A stretch of 64,000 bases of DNA from NCBI RefSeq assembly GCF_013327855.1, contig NZ_JABUMX010000001.1:310001-374000 (forward strand), given 5' to 3'. The notes beneath the pieces were generated by a model that had not been told where the DNA came from, made no database searches, and saw nothing but the letters and a program-made list of their open reading frames with translations. Position 1 is the first letter of the stretch. Each line of letters starts with the position of its first letter. Source of the DNA: Phyllobacterium pellucidum (GTDB lineage: Bacteria; Pseudomonadota; Alphaproteobacteria; Rhizobiales; Rhizobiaceae). Shown in pieces: positions 18,367 to 27,912 of this stretch. A program made the position numbers and the translations under genes.

Positions 18367-18936
18367 TCAAGTCTTCTGTTTCCAATCCTTGAGAGCCGCA
18401 AACGGGTTGGCTGGCTTTACGTCTTCCTCATCGTCCGATCCGACGTCAACAACGAGGGGCGGCGCAGCCTCCACGCCCTCCTTGCGCGGATAAGGATCGA
18501 CAGCCAATTCGAAGAATTCTTCTGCGATTGCCCCAACGTCGAGCTTATCGCCGGAAAATGTCTCAGGTATGTCGGGGCCATCCGCACTGATAATCAGTTC
18601 GCCATTCTCATCGAGCGGAAGACGTGCGAGTCGCGAATTCTCCGGTACGAAGAGCGTGTCGATGTCCGTATCGATCGTCGTTTCGATCGGCTCTAGCGTC
18701 ACGACGCAAGCCTGGACGATTTCCGCCTGTACCTTCCCGCGAACGCGGATCCCATCCTTCTTCCACGGTACGACCTGCAGGTCCGCCTTGAAGGATTTAA
18801 CATCTTCCAACTCGTGAAAATCGCGCATGGCGTCACGCTCTTTCTTATCCGCCTCGATTTTGACGTTGAGGCCTTTCTGCGGAAGCCGCTGCACTGAGAC
18901 TTGATAACTTAGGGTTCCATCCGAGTTTCTCGACAT
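18367..18936 (-). CDS. DUF177/YceD family protein
   Basis: A 189-residue protein of the family linked in many bacteria to 23S rRNA accumulation and ribosome biogenesis. The central part has VQAEIVQACVVTLEPIETTIDTD and the acidic tail EEFFELAVDPYPRKEG, both typical; the end PANPFAALKDWKQ is the usual alphaproteobacterial finish. It lies upstream of plsX on the same strand, as YceD does elsewhere but without rpmF. The cytochrome bc1 chaperone gene lies 11 bases upstream. Confidence 0.85.
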   Translation of the reverse strand: MSRNSDGTLSYQVSVQRLPQKGLNVKIEADKKERDAMRDFHELEDVKSFKADLQVVPWKKDGIRVRGKVQAEIVQACVVTLEPIETTIDTDIDTLFVPENSRLARLPLDENGELIISADGPDIPETFSGDKLDVGAIAEEFFELAVDPYPRKEGVEAAPPLVVDVGSDDEEDVKPANPFAALKDWKQKT

Positions 18937-18947
18937 CGCATTTCCTC

Positions 18948-19505
18948 CTATCGAAGCGGCGTATCGTCGGTGCTGGCATCAGGAAACGTAACCCTGCCGG
19001 CCACGATATCATCATCCGATTGCCCATCGAGGTGGCGTACCGTGCGTTCGACATAGGCGGCTAGCGCGGGCGCGCCTGTCCAACCCTCACTGTCCGGACG
19101 CACATTGCGGGCGAGCGCCGCGATGAGCGCCGGATGGTCATTCGTTTCCAATGCGCGATCATACGACTCGATGCGCCCATAGAACATGCGCGCAAGTTTC
19201 TTCATGCGCTTCGGCACACCGGAATCACCGATGCCCAGTTCGCGCAGCGAATGGTCGACATCGCGGAAGAATTCGTCGGTAACCTCCTGGCCAACGGGCT
19301 TCAGCGCGGGGACCCTGTCCTTGATGCGGCGCATGAACAGGAAAACATGCAGCGACAACATCTCGTAGCGTCCGAGCGGAGTATCCGGCACTTCAAGGTC
19401 AGAATAAAAATAGGGCTGCCGCGCCGCTGCCACGATCGCGTCGTAGAGGGCAATTGTAATCGCCTCATTTGCTTTGGCCTTGCGGCTAAATAGACTGAGA
19501 ATCAT
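18948..19505 (-). CDS. Ubiquinol-cytochrome c chaperone (CBP3/UQCC1-like)
   Basis: A 185-residue protein of the family whose yeast member Cbp3 assists cytochrome b maturation in complex III. Recognisable segments are ITIALYDAIVAAARQPYFYS, GRYEMLSLHVFLFMRRIK, QEVTDEFFRDVDHSLRELG and MFYGRIESYDRAL. The start at 19505 gives ILSLFSRKAKANEA, as in homologues, and rejects a 12-residue upstream extension. It is followed after 11 bases by the YceD-like gene, so both are probably one transcript. Role in bc1 assembly is by homology. Confidence 0.88.
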   Translation of the reverse strand: MILSLFSRKAKANEAITIALYDAIVAAARQPYFYSDLEVPDTPLGRYEMLSLHVFLFMRRIKDRVPALKPVGQEVTDEFFRDVDHSLRELGIGDSGVPKRMKKLARMFYGRIESYDRALETNDHPALIAALARNVRPDSEGWTGAPALAAYVERTVRHLDGQSDDDIVAGRVTFPDASTDDTPLR

Positions 19506-19618
19506 AGAGTTGTGCCTTGACTTGAGTCTTCCTCGCAGCACTTTTGCCGTGTTGCATCGGAGTTCAAGGTGGTTTACCGAGTTTCTGCGGGCAGCGAAAG
19601 ACTTGCGCCCAGATTCAA

Positions 19619-20158
19619 ATGGAGATGTCGTTGCTGCAGCGGATTTTCAAGACCGAGCGTACGCGTGAGTGCGTTCTCGTTGGAACACTTATTTTGGCTG
19701 CCGGGGTGTCCGGCTGCAACACTGCCGCCCTCAAGCTCGCACCGACAGAGACCTTGACGCAAGGCTATGTTCTCGACGAGAAGGCGCTCGAATTCGTGCC
19801 GGTTGGCTCAAGCCGCGAACAGGTCATCCTGTCGCTTGGCAGCCCGTCGACCACGGCGACCTTCGACAATGAAGTCTTCTATTATATTTCGCAGAAGCGT
19901 CAGCGTTCGGTTGCCTTCATGATGCCGCGCGTGACTGACCGGCGTATCCTTGCGGTCTATTTCGACAAGGATGGCAAGGTTTCCAGCATCTCCAATTATG
20001 GTCTGCAGGACGGCAAGGTCTTCGACTTCATCTCGCGCACGACCCCGACTGGCGGCAAGGACCTCTCCTTCCTCGGGCAGATGCTGCAGGGCGTCAGCAA
20101 GACTCCAAGCGCGCTGCCGAGCGCCGGCCGCACGCCAACCGGCGGCGCCCCGGACTGA
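19619..20158 (+). CDS. bamE: Outer membrane assembly lipoprotein BamE (SmpA/OmlA)
   Basis: A 179-residue lipoprotein of the beta-barrel assembly machinery. The signal ends in the lipobox VSGC, with lipidated Cys33 under the chosen start. The BamE fold follows: VPVGSSREQVILSLGSPSTT, EVFYYISQKRQRSVAF and DRRILAVYFDKDGKVSSISN. ATG at 19619 or ATG at 19625 could be the start; neither has a clean ribosome-binding site. The Pro/Gly-rich tail after residue 150 is longer than in E. coli BamE and common in alphaproteobacteria. It is divergent from the bc1 chaperone gene. Confidence 0.9.
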   Translation: MEMSLLQRIFKTERTRECVLVGTLILAAGVSGCNTAALKLAPTETLTQGYVLDEKALEFVPVGSSREQVILSLGSPSTTATFDNEVFYYISQKRQRSVAFMMPRVTDRRILAVYFDKDGKVSSISNYGLQDGKVFDFISRTTPTGGKDLSFLGQMLQGVSKTPSALPSAGRTPTGGAPD

Positions 20159-20190
20159 TCCGGCGACCACGCTCTACGAGGCCCAAAGAA

Positions 20191-20218
20191 AACCCGCGAA
20201 GAAGCTTCGCGGGTTTTT
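20191..20218. terminator. Intrinsic terminator between convergent bamE and hppA
   Basis: AACCCGCGAAG pairs with CTTCGCGGGTT around a three-base loop and is followed by TTT on the plus strand; the minus strand reading also shows a T-rich exit. It can serve both convergent genes. Confidence 0.85.
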
Positions 20219-20236
20219 CGTTTTCGCTGGCAGGTG

Positions 20237-22390
20237 TCAGTGGGCTAGCACTGCAAGTAGCAGCAAGGCCACGATGTTGGTGATCTTGATCGCCGGATTG
20301 ACGGCGGGACCCGCCGTATCCTTGTATGGATCGCCAACGGTATCGCCGGTGACGGACGCTTTATGTGCCTCCGAGCCCTTCATGTGGCGGGTGCCGTCCT
20401 TGCCGACAAAGCCGTCCTCAAACGACTTCTTGGCATTATCCCAGGCACCGCCACCCGAGGTCATCGATATCGCAACGAAGATGCCGTTGATGATGACGCC
20501 GAGCAGCGAAGCACCGAGCGCGGCAAAGGCGGAAGCCTTCGAACCCGATATCAGCAGCACGCCGAAGTAAACCACGAGCGGCGCAAGCACCGGCAGCAGC
20601 GAGGGAACAACCATTTCCCGGATCGCCGCCTTGGTCAGAATATCGACCGCACGCGCATAGTCGGGCCGTTCGGTGCCGAGCATGATGCCTGGCTTTTCGC
20701 GGAACTGGCGACGCACCTCCTCGACCACCGATCCCGCCGCACGGCCGACTGCTGTCATTGCAATGCCGCCGAAAAGGTAGGGAATGAGACCGCCGAAGAT
20801 AAGGCCTGCGACGACATAGGGATTGGAAAGGTCGAAGGAGACCGCCCCGATGCCCTTGAAGTAGCTGAATGCAGTTGCGCCTTCCTTGTTGGCTTCGCTG
20901 ATGAAGTATTGAAGGTCGTTGCTATAGGCTGCAAACAACACCAGCGCGCCAAGGCCGGCAGAGCCGATGGCGTAGCCCTTGGTGACGGCCTTCGTCGTAT
21001 TGCCTACGGCGTCGAGAGCATCGGTGGATTTACGCACGTCCGGATCGAGGCCCGACATTTCGGCGATGCCGCCGGCATTGTCCGTTACCGGGCCGAATGC
21101 ATCGAGCGCAACGATCATGCCGGCAATGCCGAGCATCGCCGTCACCGCAATACCGGTTCCGAAGAGGCCTGCGAGCTGATAGGTGGAGATGATGCCGCCG
21201 ACAATGACGAGCGCAGGCAAAGCGGTCGACTCAAGCGAAACAGCCAAGCCCTGGATCACGTTGGTGCCGTGACCGGTGATCGATGCCTGGGCGATCGAAT
21301 TCACCGGACGCTTGTTGGTGCCGGTATAATATTCGGTGATGACGACAATCAGGCCGGTTACGACGAGACCGATAATACCGCAGAAGAAGAGGTTCGTGCC
21401 GGTGATAGCTCGCCCGGCCACGGTGCCAAACTCGCCCCAGCCGACGGTCATCGACGTTGCGACGGCGAGGCCGACGATCGACAAGAGCCCCGTCACGATC
21501 AGGCCCTTGTAGAGGGCACCCATGATGGAGTTGTTGGCGCCGAGCTTTACGAAGAACGTGCCGGCAATCGAGGTGATGATGCAGGCGCCGCAGATGGCCA
21601 GCGGATACAGCATGACCTGCCCGAGAACAGGTGTCGCGCCGAAGAAAATCGCGGCAAGCACCATCGTTGCGACGATCGTCACGGCGTAGGTCTCGAAGAG
21701 ATCGGCAGCCATACCGGCGCAGTCGCCGACATTGTCACCAACATTGTCGGCAATCGTTGCGGGGTTGCGCGGATCATCTTCGGGAATTCCAGCTTCAACC
21801 TTGCCGACGAGGTCGCCGCCAACGTCTGCACCCTTGGTGAAGATGCCGCCGCCAAGGCGGGCGAAGATCGAAATAAGGGAAGCGCCGAAACCAAGCGAAA
21901 CGAGGGCGTCTATTACCGCGCGATCAGCTGCAGGAAGGCCGAGCGGACCGGTCAGGACCCAGAAATAGACGGAGACGCCGAGAAGCGCGAGCCCGGCAAC
22001 GAGCATGCCGGTGATTGCGCCCGATTTGAAGGCGATCTCGAGACCGGCAGCCAGACTGCGGGATGCAGCCTGTGCCGTGCGCACATTGGCGCGGACGGAG
22101 ACGTGCATGCCGATGAAGCCGGCAAGGCCGGAAAGCACCGCGCCGATCAGGAAGCCGATGGCGGCCGTCGCGCTCAGGAGATACCAGACGGCGACAAAGA
22201 CGACGATGCCGACAATGGCGATCGTGGTGTACTGACGTGTGAGATAGGCCTGTGCACCTTCGCGGATCGCACCGGCGATTTCTTGCATGCGCGCATTGCC
22301 CTGGTCCGCCGCGAGCACCGATTTGGTGGCCCAGATAGCGTAAACTATAGACAGCAGACCGCAGGCAATGACCAGAAATAGTATTGTCAT
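20237..22390 (-). CDS. hppA: Membrane-bound proton-translocating pyrophosphatase
   Basis: A 717-residue integral membrane pump that couples pyrophosphate hydrolysis to proton export. About 16 membrane helices are expected. The pyrophosphate/Mg site is in [20 protein letters not shown] and [22 protein letters not shown] second acidic cluster is in [16 protein letters not shown]. The segment [13 protein letters not shown] has lysine where potassium-dependent enzymes carry alanine, which predicts a potassium-independent pump. Length is normal. The 5' region (about 170 bases) shows no known riboswitch. Confidence 0.96.
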   Translation of the reverse strand: MTILFLVIACGLLSIVYAIWATKSVLAADQGNARMQEIAGAIREGAQAYLTRQYTTIAIVGIVVFVAVWYLLSATAAIGFLIGAVLSGLAGFIGMHVSVRANVRTAQAASRSLAAGLEIAFKSGAITGMLVAGLALLGVSVYFWVLTGPLGLPAADRAVIDALVSLGFGASLISIFARLGGGIFTKGADVGGDLVGKVEAGIPEDDPRNPATIADNVGDNVGDCAGMAADLFETYAVTIVATMVLAAIFFGATPVLGQVMLYPLAICGACIITSIAGTFFVKLGANNSIMGALYKGLIVTGLLSIVGLAVATSMTVGWGEFGTVAGRAITGTNLFFCGIIGLVVTGLIVVITEYYTGTNKRPVNSIAQASITGHGTNVIQGLAVSLESTALPALVIVGGIISTYQLAGLFGTGIAVTAMLGIAGMIVALDAFGPVTDNAGGIAEMSGLDPDVRKSTDALDAVGNTTKAVTKGYAIGSAGLGALVLFAAYSNDLQYFISEANKEGATAFSYFKGIGAVSFDLSNPYVVAGLIFGGLIPYLFGGIAMTAVGRAAGSVVEEVRRQFREKPGIMLGTERPDYARAVDILTKAAIREMVVPSLLPVLAPLVVYFGVLLISGSKASAFAALGASLLGVIINGIFVAISMTSGGGAWDNAKKSFEDGFVGKDGTRHMKGSEAHKASVTGDTVGDPYKDTAGPAVNPAIKITNIVALLLLAVLAH

Positions 22391-22579
22391 GCCACTCCCT
22401 CAGATTTTGACCGGAAAACCCCTCCCCGGGTCAGGTTCGGTACGGCACGCGAAATCTGCCAGGCCGGCAGAGACGCGACCGTATGTGTAAGGAGTAACGA
22501 AGCAAATGCGAAACCGTCAAGGTCTTTCGCAACTTAGCGGAATGCGAGACGAAAGTAGGGATTGCGAACAGTAGGGGGA

Positions 22580-22843
22580 GTGATCAATCTTAACAAAAGA
22601 ATTCATTTGAATGAGTTGGCCTTGAACGTGATCTATAATGAACGCGTGAAGTTATTTGCGACCTTTTTAAATGGCCTCGGTGTCGCGATTTTCGCGGTCG
22701 GTGGATTCGCTCCACTCGTTTCGAGTCTGAACGGCACAATCGGACCGACAAGATTTCTCGCATTTGTCAGCGCAATTTGTGTTGTGATCGCATTCACCCT
22801 ACATTACTTGGCGAGCACTTTCCTCACGAGGATGAGACCATGA
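22580..22843 (+). CDS. Small two-helix membrane protein, unknown
   Basis: A protein of about 87 residues with two membrane helices (LFATFLNGLGVAIFAVGGFA, and FLAFVSAICVVIAFTLHYLA) joined by a short polar loop. The start is uncertain: GTG at 22580 follows a GGGGGAG that is very close, and TTG at 22562 or internal TTG codons are alternatives; there is no ATG. The stop overlaps the next gene's ATG in ATGA, which supports it being real. It lies divergent from hppA and convergent with nusB. I do not recognise the family. Confidence 0.55.
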   Translation: MINLNKRIHLNELALNVIYNERVKLFATFLNGLGVAIFAVGGFAPLVSSLNGTIGPTRFLAFVSAICVVIAFTLHYLASTFLTRMRP

Positions 22844-22956
22844 CGACGCTGCAGATGCTTTCGTTCTTCATAGCGCCGGTCAGCGCCGTGCTCTTCGCCC
22901 TGCTTGCGTTCTACGTTGTCGATCGCAACCAACGGCGCAAACCGCGCGACCGCTGA
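22840..22956 (+). CDS. 38-residue single-pass membrane microprotein
   Basis: ATG at 22840 overlaps the previous stop by four bases (ATGA) and GAGGATGAG lies just upstream as a ribosome-binding site. The product begins MTTLQMLSFFIAPVSAVLF, continues as one membrane helix to VVDRN, and ends in a basic tail (QRRKPRDR). Translational coupling to the preceding two-helix protein suggests a small membrane pair. Function unknown. Confidence 0.55.
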   Translation: MTTLQMLSFFIAPVSAVLFALLAFYVVDRNQRRKPRDR

Positions 22957-22967
22957 GGGCCGCACCT

Positions 22968-23474
22968 CTACCGCTGCGGGCCCTTTACGCCCTTGCTTGC
23001 ACCGCGAATCTCAAATGCCAGCCGATCGAGAACGGCGTTGACCAGCTTCGGCTCATCCTCATTGTAGAACGCCTTGGCGATGTCGACATATTCGGAGACG
23101 ATGACGGCCGTCGGCACGTCGACCCGGTCCTTCAATTCCCATATCCCGGCGCGCAAGATGGCGCGAAGCGTCGAATCGAGCCGTGACAGGGGCCAGTCTT
23201 CAAGCAGTGCCTGATGTATGAGCGGATCGAGGACCTTCTGCTCGGCGACGACACCTGAGACGATACCGCGAAACCACTGCGGATCTGCATCGAGATATTG
23301 GTTGCCGTCCACTTCCTTGCCCAGGCGGTGCGCCTCATATTCGGCAACGACCTCGAGAACACCCGTACCGGCAACGTCCATCTGGTAAAGGGCCTGCACG
23401 GCGGCAAGGCGGGCAACGCCACGCTTGTTGGCGGTCTTTGCGGCAGGGCTATGCCCGTCTTTGGCGGAAGGCAT
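22968..23474 (-). CDS. nusB: Transcription antitermination protein NusB
   Basis: A 168-residue RNA-binding factor that joins NusE (S10) on boxA RNA during rRNA antitermination. Family motifs are [19 protein letters not shown] near residue 20, [15 protein letters not shown], and [31 protein letters not shown]. The start at 23474 lies two bases after the ribH stop, which rejects a 33-residue arginine-rich upstream extension. It ends the glyA-nrdR-rib-nusB run. Confidence 0.95.
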   Translation of the reverse strand: MPSAKDGHSPAAKTANKRGVARLAAVQALYQMDVAGTGVLEVVAEYEAHRLGKEVDGNQYLDADPQWFRGIVSGVVAEQKVLDPLIHQALLEDWPLSRLDSTLRAILRAGIWELKDRVDVPTAVIVSEYVDIAKAFYNEDEPKLVNAVLDRLAFEIRGASKGVKGPQR

Positions 23475-23476
23475 CG

Positions 23477-23938
23477 TCAGGCTCCAAGCTTTTCCTTGAT
23501 GGCGATCATGGTCAGTGCAGCGCGCGCCGCGAAGCCGCCTTTGTCGCCTTCGCCGCGCTTTGCACGCGCCCACGCCTGTTCGTCATTCTCGACCGTGAGA
23601 ATGCCATTGCCGATGGCAATGCTTTCATTGACGGAAAGATCCATCAAGCCGCGCGACGATTCATTGGCAACAATATCGAAATGGTACGTCTCACCGCGAA
23701 TAACCGTCCCGAGAGCGACGAAGCCATCATACTCCCTGCCGCCTTCGACGGCAGCATCGAGAGCAAAAGAAATGACGGCCGGAATCTCCAGTGCACCCGG
23801 CACGGTGATTACCTCATAGGTCGCGTTCGCCTCGTCGAGGGCGCCCTTGGCGCCAGCCAGCAGCGCGTCGGCGAGATCGTCATAGAATCGTGCTTCCACG
23901 ATCAATAGATGTGGCGCATGCGCCTGACTTTTGGACAT
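23477..23938 (-). CDS. ribH: 6,7-dimethyl-8-ribityllumazine synthase
   Basis: A 153-residue enzyme that condenses 5-amino-6-ribitylaminouracil with dihydroxybutanone phosphate, the penultimate step to riboflavin. The nucleotide-binding and catalytic segments [37 protein letters not shown] and [13 protein letters not shown] are present. Length is usual for the icosahedral type. nusB starts two bases after its stop. Confidence 0.96.
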   Translation of the reverse strand: MSKSQAHAPHLLIVEARFYDDLADALLAGAKGALDEANATYEVITVPGALEIPAVISFALDAAVEGGREYDGFVALGTVIRGETYHFDIVANESSRGLMDLSVNESIAIGNGILTVENDEQAWARAKRGEGDKGGFAARAALTMIAIKEKLGA

Positions 23939-23971
23939 GATTGCTCCAACGGAAATGAGGTGGCGTTGGTC

Positions 23972-24586
23972 CTAGGCCGATTTCGGGTATTCCGCAAGTC
24001 GTGCGGCGTATCTCGCCATCTGATCGATCTCGATATTGACCTTGTCGCCAACCTTGCGCTCGCCCCAGGTCGTAACTTCCAGCGAATGGCGGATAAGGAG
24101 CACGTCGAACTCGTTGCCATTGACGCCGTTGACGGTCAATGACGTGCCGTCCAGGGCAACCGACCCCTTCTGCGCTATGAAACGCGCGAGATGCCCGGGA
24201 ACCCGAAGCGTGAACCGGACGGCATCGCCCTCGTCTTCGCGCTTGATGAGTTCCGCCATGGCATCGACATGCCCGGAGACGAGATGTCCTCCCATTTCAT
24301 CGCCAAGTTTCAAGGATCGTTCCAGATTTATACGCGAGCCGGTTTTCCAGCCGGCTATGCTGGTAAGGCGCAGCGCCTCTTCCCAGGCCTCGACTTCGAA
24401 CCAGCGGGCATTCGAACCTTTTTCCGGCAAGGTGGTTACAGTCAGACAGACGCCGGAACAGGCGATCGATGCGCCGATTTCGATCGTCTGGGGATCATAA
24501 TTGGTTTCAACGCGCAGCAGCACGCCCTCGTTGAGCGGCTTTACCTGACCGATCCGGCCGACATCCGTTACAATACCTGTGAACAT
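23972..24586 (-). CDS. ribE: Riboflavin synthase alpha chain
   Basis: A 204-residue trimeric enzyme that dismutates two lumazines to riboflavin. The start MFTGIVTDVGRI and the tandem barrels are clear: first repeat with GASIACSGVCLTV and RINLERSLKLGDEMGGHLVSGH, second with GSVALDGTSLTVNGV and DKVNIEIDQMARYAARL. It lies ten bases downstream of ribD and 33 upstream of ribH on the same strand. Confidence 0.96.
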   Translation of the reverse strand: MFTGIVTDVGRIGQVKPLNEGVLLRVETNYDPQTIEIGASIACSGVCLTVTTLPEKGSNARWFEVEAWEEALRLTSIAGWKTGSRINLERSLKLGDEMGGHLVSGHVDAMAELIKREDEGDAVRFTLRVPGHLARFIAQKGSVALDGTSLTVNGVNGNEFDVLLIRHSLEVTTWGERKVGDKVNIEIDQMARYAARLAEYPKSA

Positions 24587-24596
24587 TCATGTTTTC

Positions 24597-25694
24597 CTAG
24601 GTCGATCTGACATATTCGCGATAGCGGTCTTCCCCAAAGCGAAATTCGTTCAGCTGCTTGAAATCACGCGCGATATGGGGGTTGAGATCAGGACCTGCAA
24701 CCCCCGCCTCACTACCAATCACAACCGCGCCCTCAAAGAGCGCAATTCTGTCAACGAGGTTCTCATCGAGCAGCGACGTCGCGACAGCCGCTCCACCCTC
24801 GACCATCACGGTTGAAAGCCCCTGGGCAGCAAGGTCTTCCAGGAGTTCCGGCAGGGCGGTTGCGCCGCAATCGGTCTCGGTCGCCAATATCCTGCAGCCT
24901 GCGGCAGCGAGCGCCCGGCGCTTGGCTGGATCAGCATCCGCCCGCGCCGCAACCCAGACAGGAACGTTCGCGGCCGTTCGCACAAGTTCGCTGTCGACCG
25001 GCAGACGCAGATGGCTGTCGAGCACGATGCGGATCGGCGAGCGCGCTTCAAGGCCGGGGAGACGGCAGGTCAATTGCGGATCGTCGCTCAGTACTGTGCC
25101 GATGCCGACGAGAATAGCGTCGGATTCAGCCCGCATCAGATGCACCTGCGCGCGTGCAACGCTGCCGGTGATCGGCACCTGCGCCTCGCCCGCGCGACCG
25201 ATGTAGCCGTCGCTGGAAAGGGCAAGTTTCAGAGTCACTTCGGGGCGTTTCCTCGCTGACCGAATGAGGTAGCCTGCGAGGTAGTCTGCCGCCTCCGCCG
25301 CCATGACGTTTTCCTCCACTTCGATACCGCCCGCGCGCAGGATGGCATAGCCCTTTCCCGATACCCGGTCGTCAGGGTCGGTGGCTGCAGCAACGACGCG
25401 GGTCACACCGGCCGTTACCAGCGCGTTGGCGCAGGGCGGCGTCTTTCCGTGATGGGCACAGGGCTCGAGGGTGACATAGGCGGTTGAGCCGCGGGCTCCC
25501 TCGCCAGCTTCGGCCAAGGCTTGCGTCTCCGCATGCGGGCGTCCACCAATTGCGGTTACCCCACGCCCGACGATCACGCCGTTCTTGACGATGAGGGTGG
25601 CTACCGATGGGTTGGTTCCCGTAAGGCCCTGATGCGTGCGCGAAAGGCGTATCGCCGCTTCCATATAGCGGCGGTCAAGCTCGGATGCCGCCAT
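24597..25694 (-). CDS. ribD: Bifunctional riboflavin deaminase/reductase RibD
   Basis: A 365-residue enzyme catalysing two early steps of riboflavin synthesis. The N-terminal zinc deaminase has H54-A-E56 and Cys79/Cys88 in EPCAHHGKTPPCA. The C-terminal NADPH reductase begins near RPEVTLKLALSSDGYIGRAG and includes LPELLEDLAAQGLSTVMVEGG. The start at 25694 follows the nrdR stop by four bases; a longer frame inside nrdR is rejected. Confidence 0.96.
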   Translation of the reverse strand: MAASELDRRYMEAAIRLSRTHQGLTGTNPSVATLIVKNGVIVGRGVTAIGGRPHAETQALAEAGEGARGSTAYVTLEPCAHHGKTPPCANALVTAGVTRVVAAATDPDDRVSGKGYAILRAGGIEVEENVMAAEAADYLAGYLIRSARKRPEVTLKLALSSDGYIGRAGEAQVPITGSVARAQVHLMRAESDAILVGIGTVLSDDPQLTCRLPGLEARSPIRIVLDSHLRLPVDSELVRTAANVPVWVAARADADPAKRRALAAAGCRILATETDCGATALPELLEDLAAQGLSTVMVEGGAAVATSLLDENLVDRIALFEGAVVIGSEAGVAGPDLNPHIARDFKQLNEFRFGEDRYREYVRST

Positions 25695-25698
25695 TTGT

Positions 25699-26181
25699 TC
25701 AGTCTTCCTCGACCCGTTCGGCAACCGTGTCGCCAGAGGTGATCTCATCGATCACATCGTGGAAATCCCTGGCTTCGCGAAAATTGCGGTAGACCGAGGC
25801 AAAGCGGATATAGGCGATGTCATCGATGCCTTTCAGCGCATCCATGACCAGCCGCCCGATTTCGTCGGACGCGACCTCCGGTTCTCCCGAACTTTCGAGT
25901 TGGCGTACGATGCCGGAGACGGCACGCTCGACGCGATCGGGATCGACCTGACGCTTGCGCAGCGCAACTTCCACTGAACGCATGAGCTTGTCCCGGTCGA
26001 AGGCAACCTTGCGGCCACTCTTCTTGATGACCGTCAGATCGCGCAACTGCACGCGCTCAAAGGTAGTGAAGCGACCACCGCAGACCGAGCAGACACGTCT
26101 TCTCCGGATCACCGCTCCGTCTTCTGCAGGACGGGAATCTTTCACCTGGGTGTCTTCGGATTGGCAATAGGGACAACGCAT
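25699..26181 (-). CDS. nrdR: Transcriptional repressor NrdR
   Basis: A 160-residue nucleotide-sensing repressor of ribonucleotide reductase genes. The zinc ribbon uses Cys3, Cys6, Cys31 and Cys34 (CPYC and CSVC). The ATP-cone follows ([20 protein letters not shown], residues 51-70). Length is normal. It is followed at once by ribD, with glyA about 157 bases upstream, the usual alphaproteobacterial order. Confidence 0.97.
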   Translation of the reverse strand: MRCPYCQSEDTQVKDSRPAEDGAVIRRRRVCSVCGGRFTTFERVQLRDLTVIKKSGRKVAFDRDKLMRSVEVALRKRQVDPDRVERAVSGIVRQLESSGEPEVASDEIGRLVMDALKGIDDIAYIRFASVYRNFREARDFHDVIDEITSGDTVAERVEED

Positions 26182-26338
26182 CGACGAGCTTTCTGAACAA
26201 CTTCATGTTCGCAAGAGACAGAGCTCGAAGATAATGATTTTCTTGCGAAGTTAAAAGCGGTCGGGCGGAGAGGACTGTGAACGGACCGTTCGATCCGCCA
26301 CGTTCCCCCCGCCCATCCATATCAATCCGGCGCGCGCC

Positions 26339-27631
26339 TTAGCCGAGGTAGGGGTAAAGCGAGAAACGGTCGGTCAACGATATGACCTTCTGCTGCACGG
26401 CTTTTTCCACGGCGGCATTGCCCTCATCGGAATTCGCGACCTTGAGACCGTCGAGCACTTCGGAAATGAGATTGCCGATTTCGGTGAATTCGGCCGGGCC
26501 AAATCCGCGTGTCGTGCCGGCAGGCGTGCCGAGACGAACGCCCGACGTCACGAACGGCTTTTCCGGGTCGAACGGAATACCGTTCTTGTTGCAGGTGATG
26601 TTGGCGCGGCCAAGCGCGGCCTCGGCGCGCTTGCCGGTCGCATTCTTGGGACGAAGATCTACGAGCATCAGATGGTTGTCGGTACCGCCGGAAACGATGT
26701 CGAGCCCGTTCTTCTTCAGCGTCTCAGCAAGCGTCTGCGCATTGGTAACGACATTCTTGCCATAGGTCTTGAAGTCCGGCTTCAGCGCTTCGCCGAAGGC
26801 GACTGCCTTGGCGGCGATAACATGCATCAGAGGCCCGCCCTGCAAGCCGGGGAACACGGCGGAATTCATCTTCTTGGCTATCTCGGGATCGTTGCAGAGG
26901 ATCATGCCGCCGCGAGGACCGCGCAGCGACTTGTGCGTGGTGGTTGTTACAACATGAGCGTGCGGAAGCGGCGAAGGGTGTACGCCGGCAGCAACGAGAC
27001 CCGCGATATGCGCCATGTCGACCATGAGGTAAGCGCCGATGGAATCGGCGATCTGGCGGAAGCGCTGCCAGTCCCAGACCCGTGAATAGGCCGTGCCGCC
27101 CGCAAGGATAAGCTTGGGCTTGGTCTCATGCGCCTTCTTCTCGATGGCGTCCATGTCGAGGAGGTGATCGTCCTCACGCACGCCGTAGGAAACGACGTTG
27201 AACCACTTGCCGGACATGTTGACCGGCGAGCCGTGGGTAAGGTGGCCGCCAGAATTGAGATCGAGACCCATGAACGTGTCGCCGGGCTGCAGCAGCGCCA
27301 GGAACACGGCCTGGTTCATCTGGCTGCCGGAGTTCGGCTGAACGTTCGCGAATTCGCAGCCGAACAACTGCTTGGCGCGCTCGATCGCAAGTTCTTCGGC
27401 AATATCGACAAATTGGCAGCCGCCATAATAGCGCTTGCCCGGATACCCCTCGGCATATTTGTTGGTCATAATCGAGCCCTGGGCTTCGAGCACGGCACGG
27501 GAGACGATGTTTTCCGAGGCGATCAGCTCGATTTCATGCCGCTGACGACCAAGTTCCTTGCGGATTGCGCCGAAGATTTCCGGATCGATCTCTTCGAGCG
27601 GTGCGTTGAAAAAGGTATCTGCGTTCGACAT
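26339..27631 (-). CDS. glyA: Serine hydroxymethyltransferase
   Basis: A 430-residue PLP enzyme converting serine and tetrahydrofolate to glycine and methylene-tetrahydrofolate. The PLP lysine is Lys234 in [19 protein letters not shown]. Other signatures are [32 protein letters not shown] and the C-terminal [15 protein letters not shown]. It leads the nrdR-rib-nusB run but is separated from nrdR by 157 bases. I looked for a glycine riboswitch upstream and saw none. Confidence 0.98.
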   Translation of the reverse strand: MSNADTFFNAPLEEIDPEIFGAIRKELGRQRHEIELIASENIVSRAVLEAQGSIMTNKYAEGYPGKRYYGGCQFVDIAEELAIERAKQLFGCEFANVQPNSGSQMNQAVFLALLQPGDTFMGLDLNSGGHLTHGSPVNMSGKWFNVVSYGVREDDHLLDMDAIEKKAHETKPKLILAGGTAYSRVWDWQRFRQIADSIGAYLMVDMAHIAGLVAAGVHPSPLPHAHVVTTTTHKSLRGPRGGMILCNDPEIAKKMNSAVFPGLQGGPLMHVIAAKAVAFGEALKPDFKTYGKNVVTNAQTLAETLKKNGLDIVSGGTDNHLMLVDLRPKNATGKRAEAALGRANITCNKNGIPFDPEKPFVTSGVRLGTPAGTTRGFGPAEFTEIGNLISEVLDGLKVANSDEGNAAVEKAVQQKVISLTDRFSLYPYLG

Positions 27632-27795
27632 GGTGTCTCAACCTCATTTGCCGGTGGGAACAGTTACGTGATTGCGGCGCATTATCATACTTAAACCGGC
27701 AAGGCCAATGGCCGGGAGACGAAAAGCAATAGCCGGAAACCGCCATGGGTATGGAAATGAGGTAGGCCCGCTCAATCCGGGCTTTCGCCAAGGTC

Positions 27796-27826
27796 GATTC
27801 TCGGGACAAGCCAGAAGGATGACGGA
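27796..27826. repeat. REP-like element fragment (copy A)
   Basis: GATTCTCGGGACAAG followed by AAGGATGACGG matches the half-sites of two further copies near 44693 and 54547. The second arm is degraded, so the hairpin is poor. Confidence 0.4.
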
Positions 27827-27861
27827 GAGTTGGGCACGAGAATTCACATTGCCTTCGTCAG

Positions 27862-27889
27862 AAAAAAGACCGCCCGAAGGCGGTCTTTT
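27862..27889 (-). terminator. Intrinsic terminator of ldtP
   Basis: AAAAGACCGCC pairs with GGCGGTCTTTT around CGAA; on the minus strand the stem ends in six T. It lies 24 bases after the ldtP stop. Confidence 0.9.
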
Positions 27890-27912
27890 CCAGTTATCCA
27901 GAGGTCAATCGC

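Noticed and set aside
20363..22381. A 672-codon open frame opposite hppA
   Set aside because: Antisense shadow; the pyrophosphatase on the minus strand has all catalytic motifs.
26182..26338. FMN riboswitch in the rib run
   Set aside because: No RFN-element consensus is visible before nrdR, ribD or ribE.
27632..27795. Glycine riboswitch before glyA
   Set aside because: I could not find the conserved glycine-aptamer core; only a REP-like fragment and the ldtP terminator are nearby.
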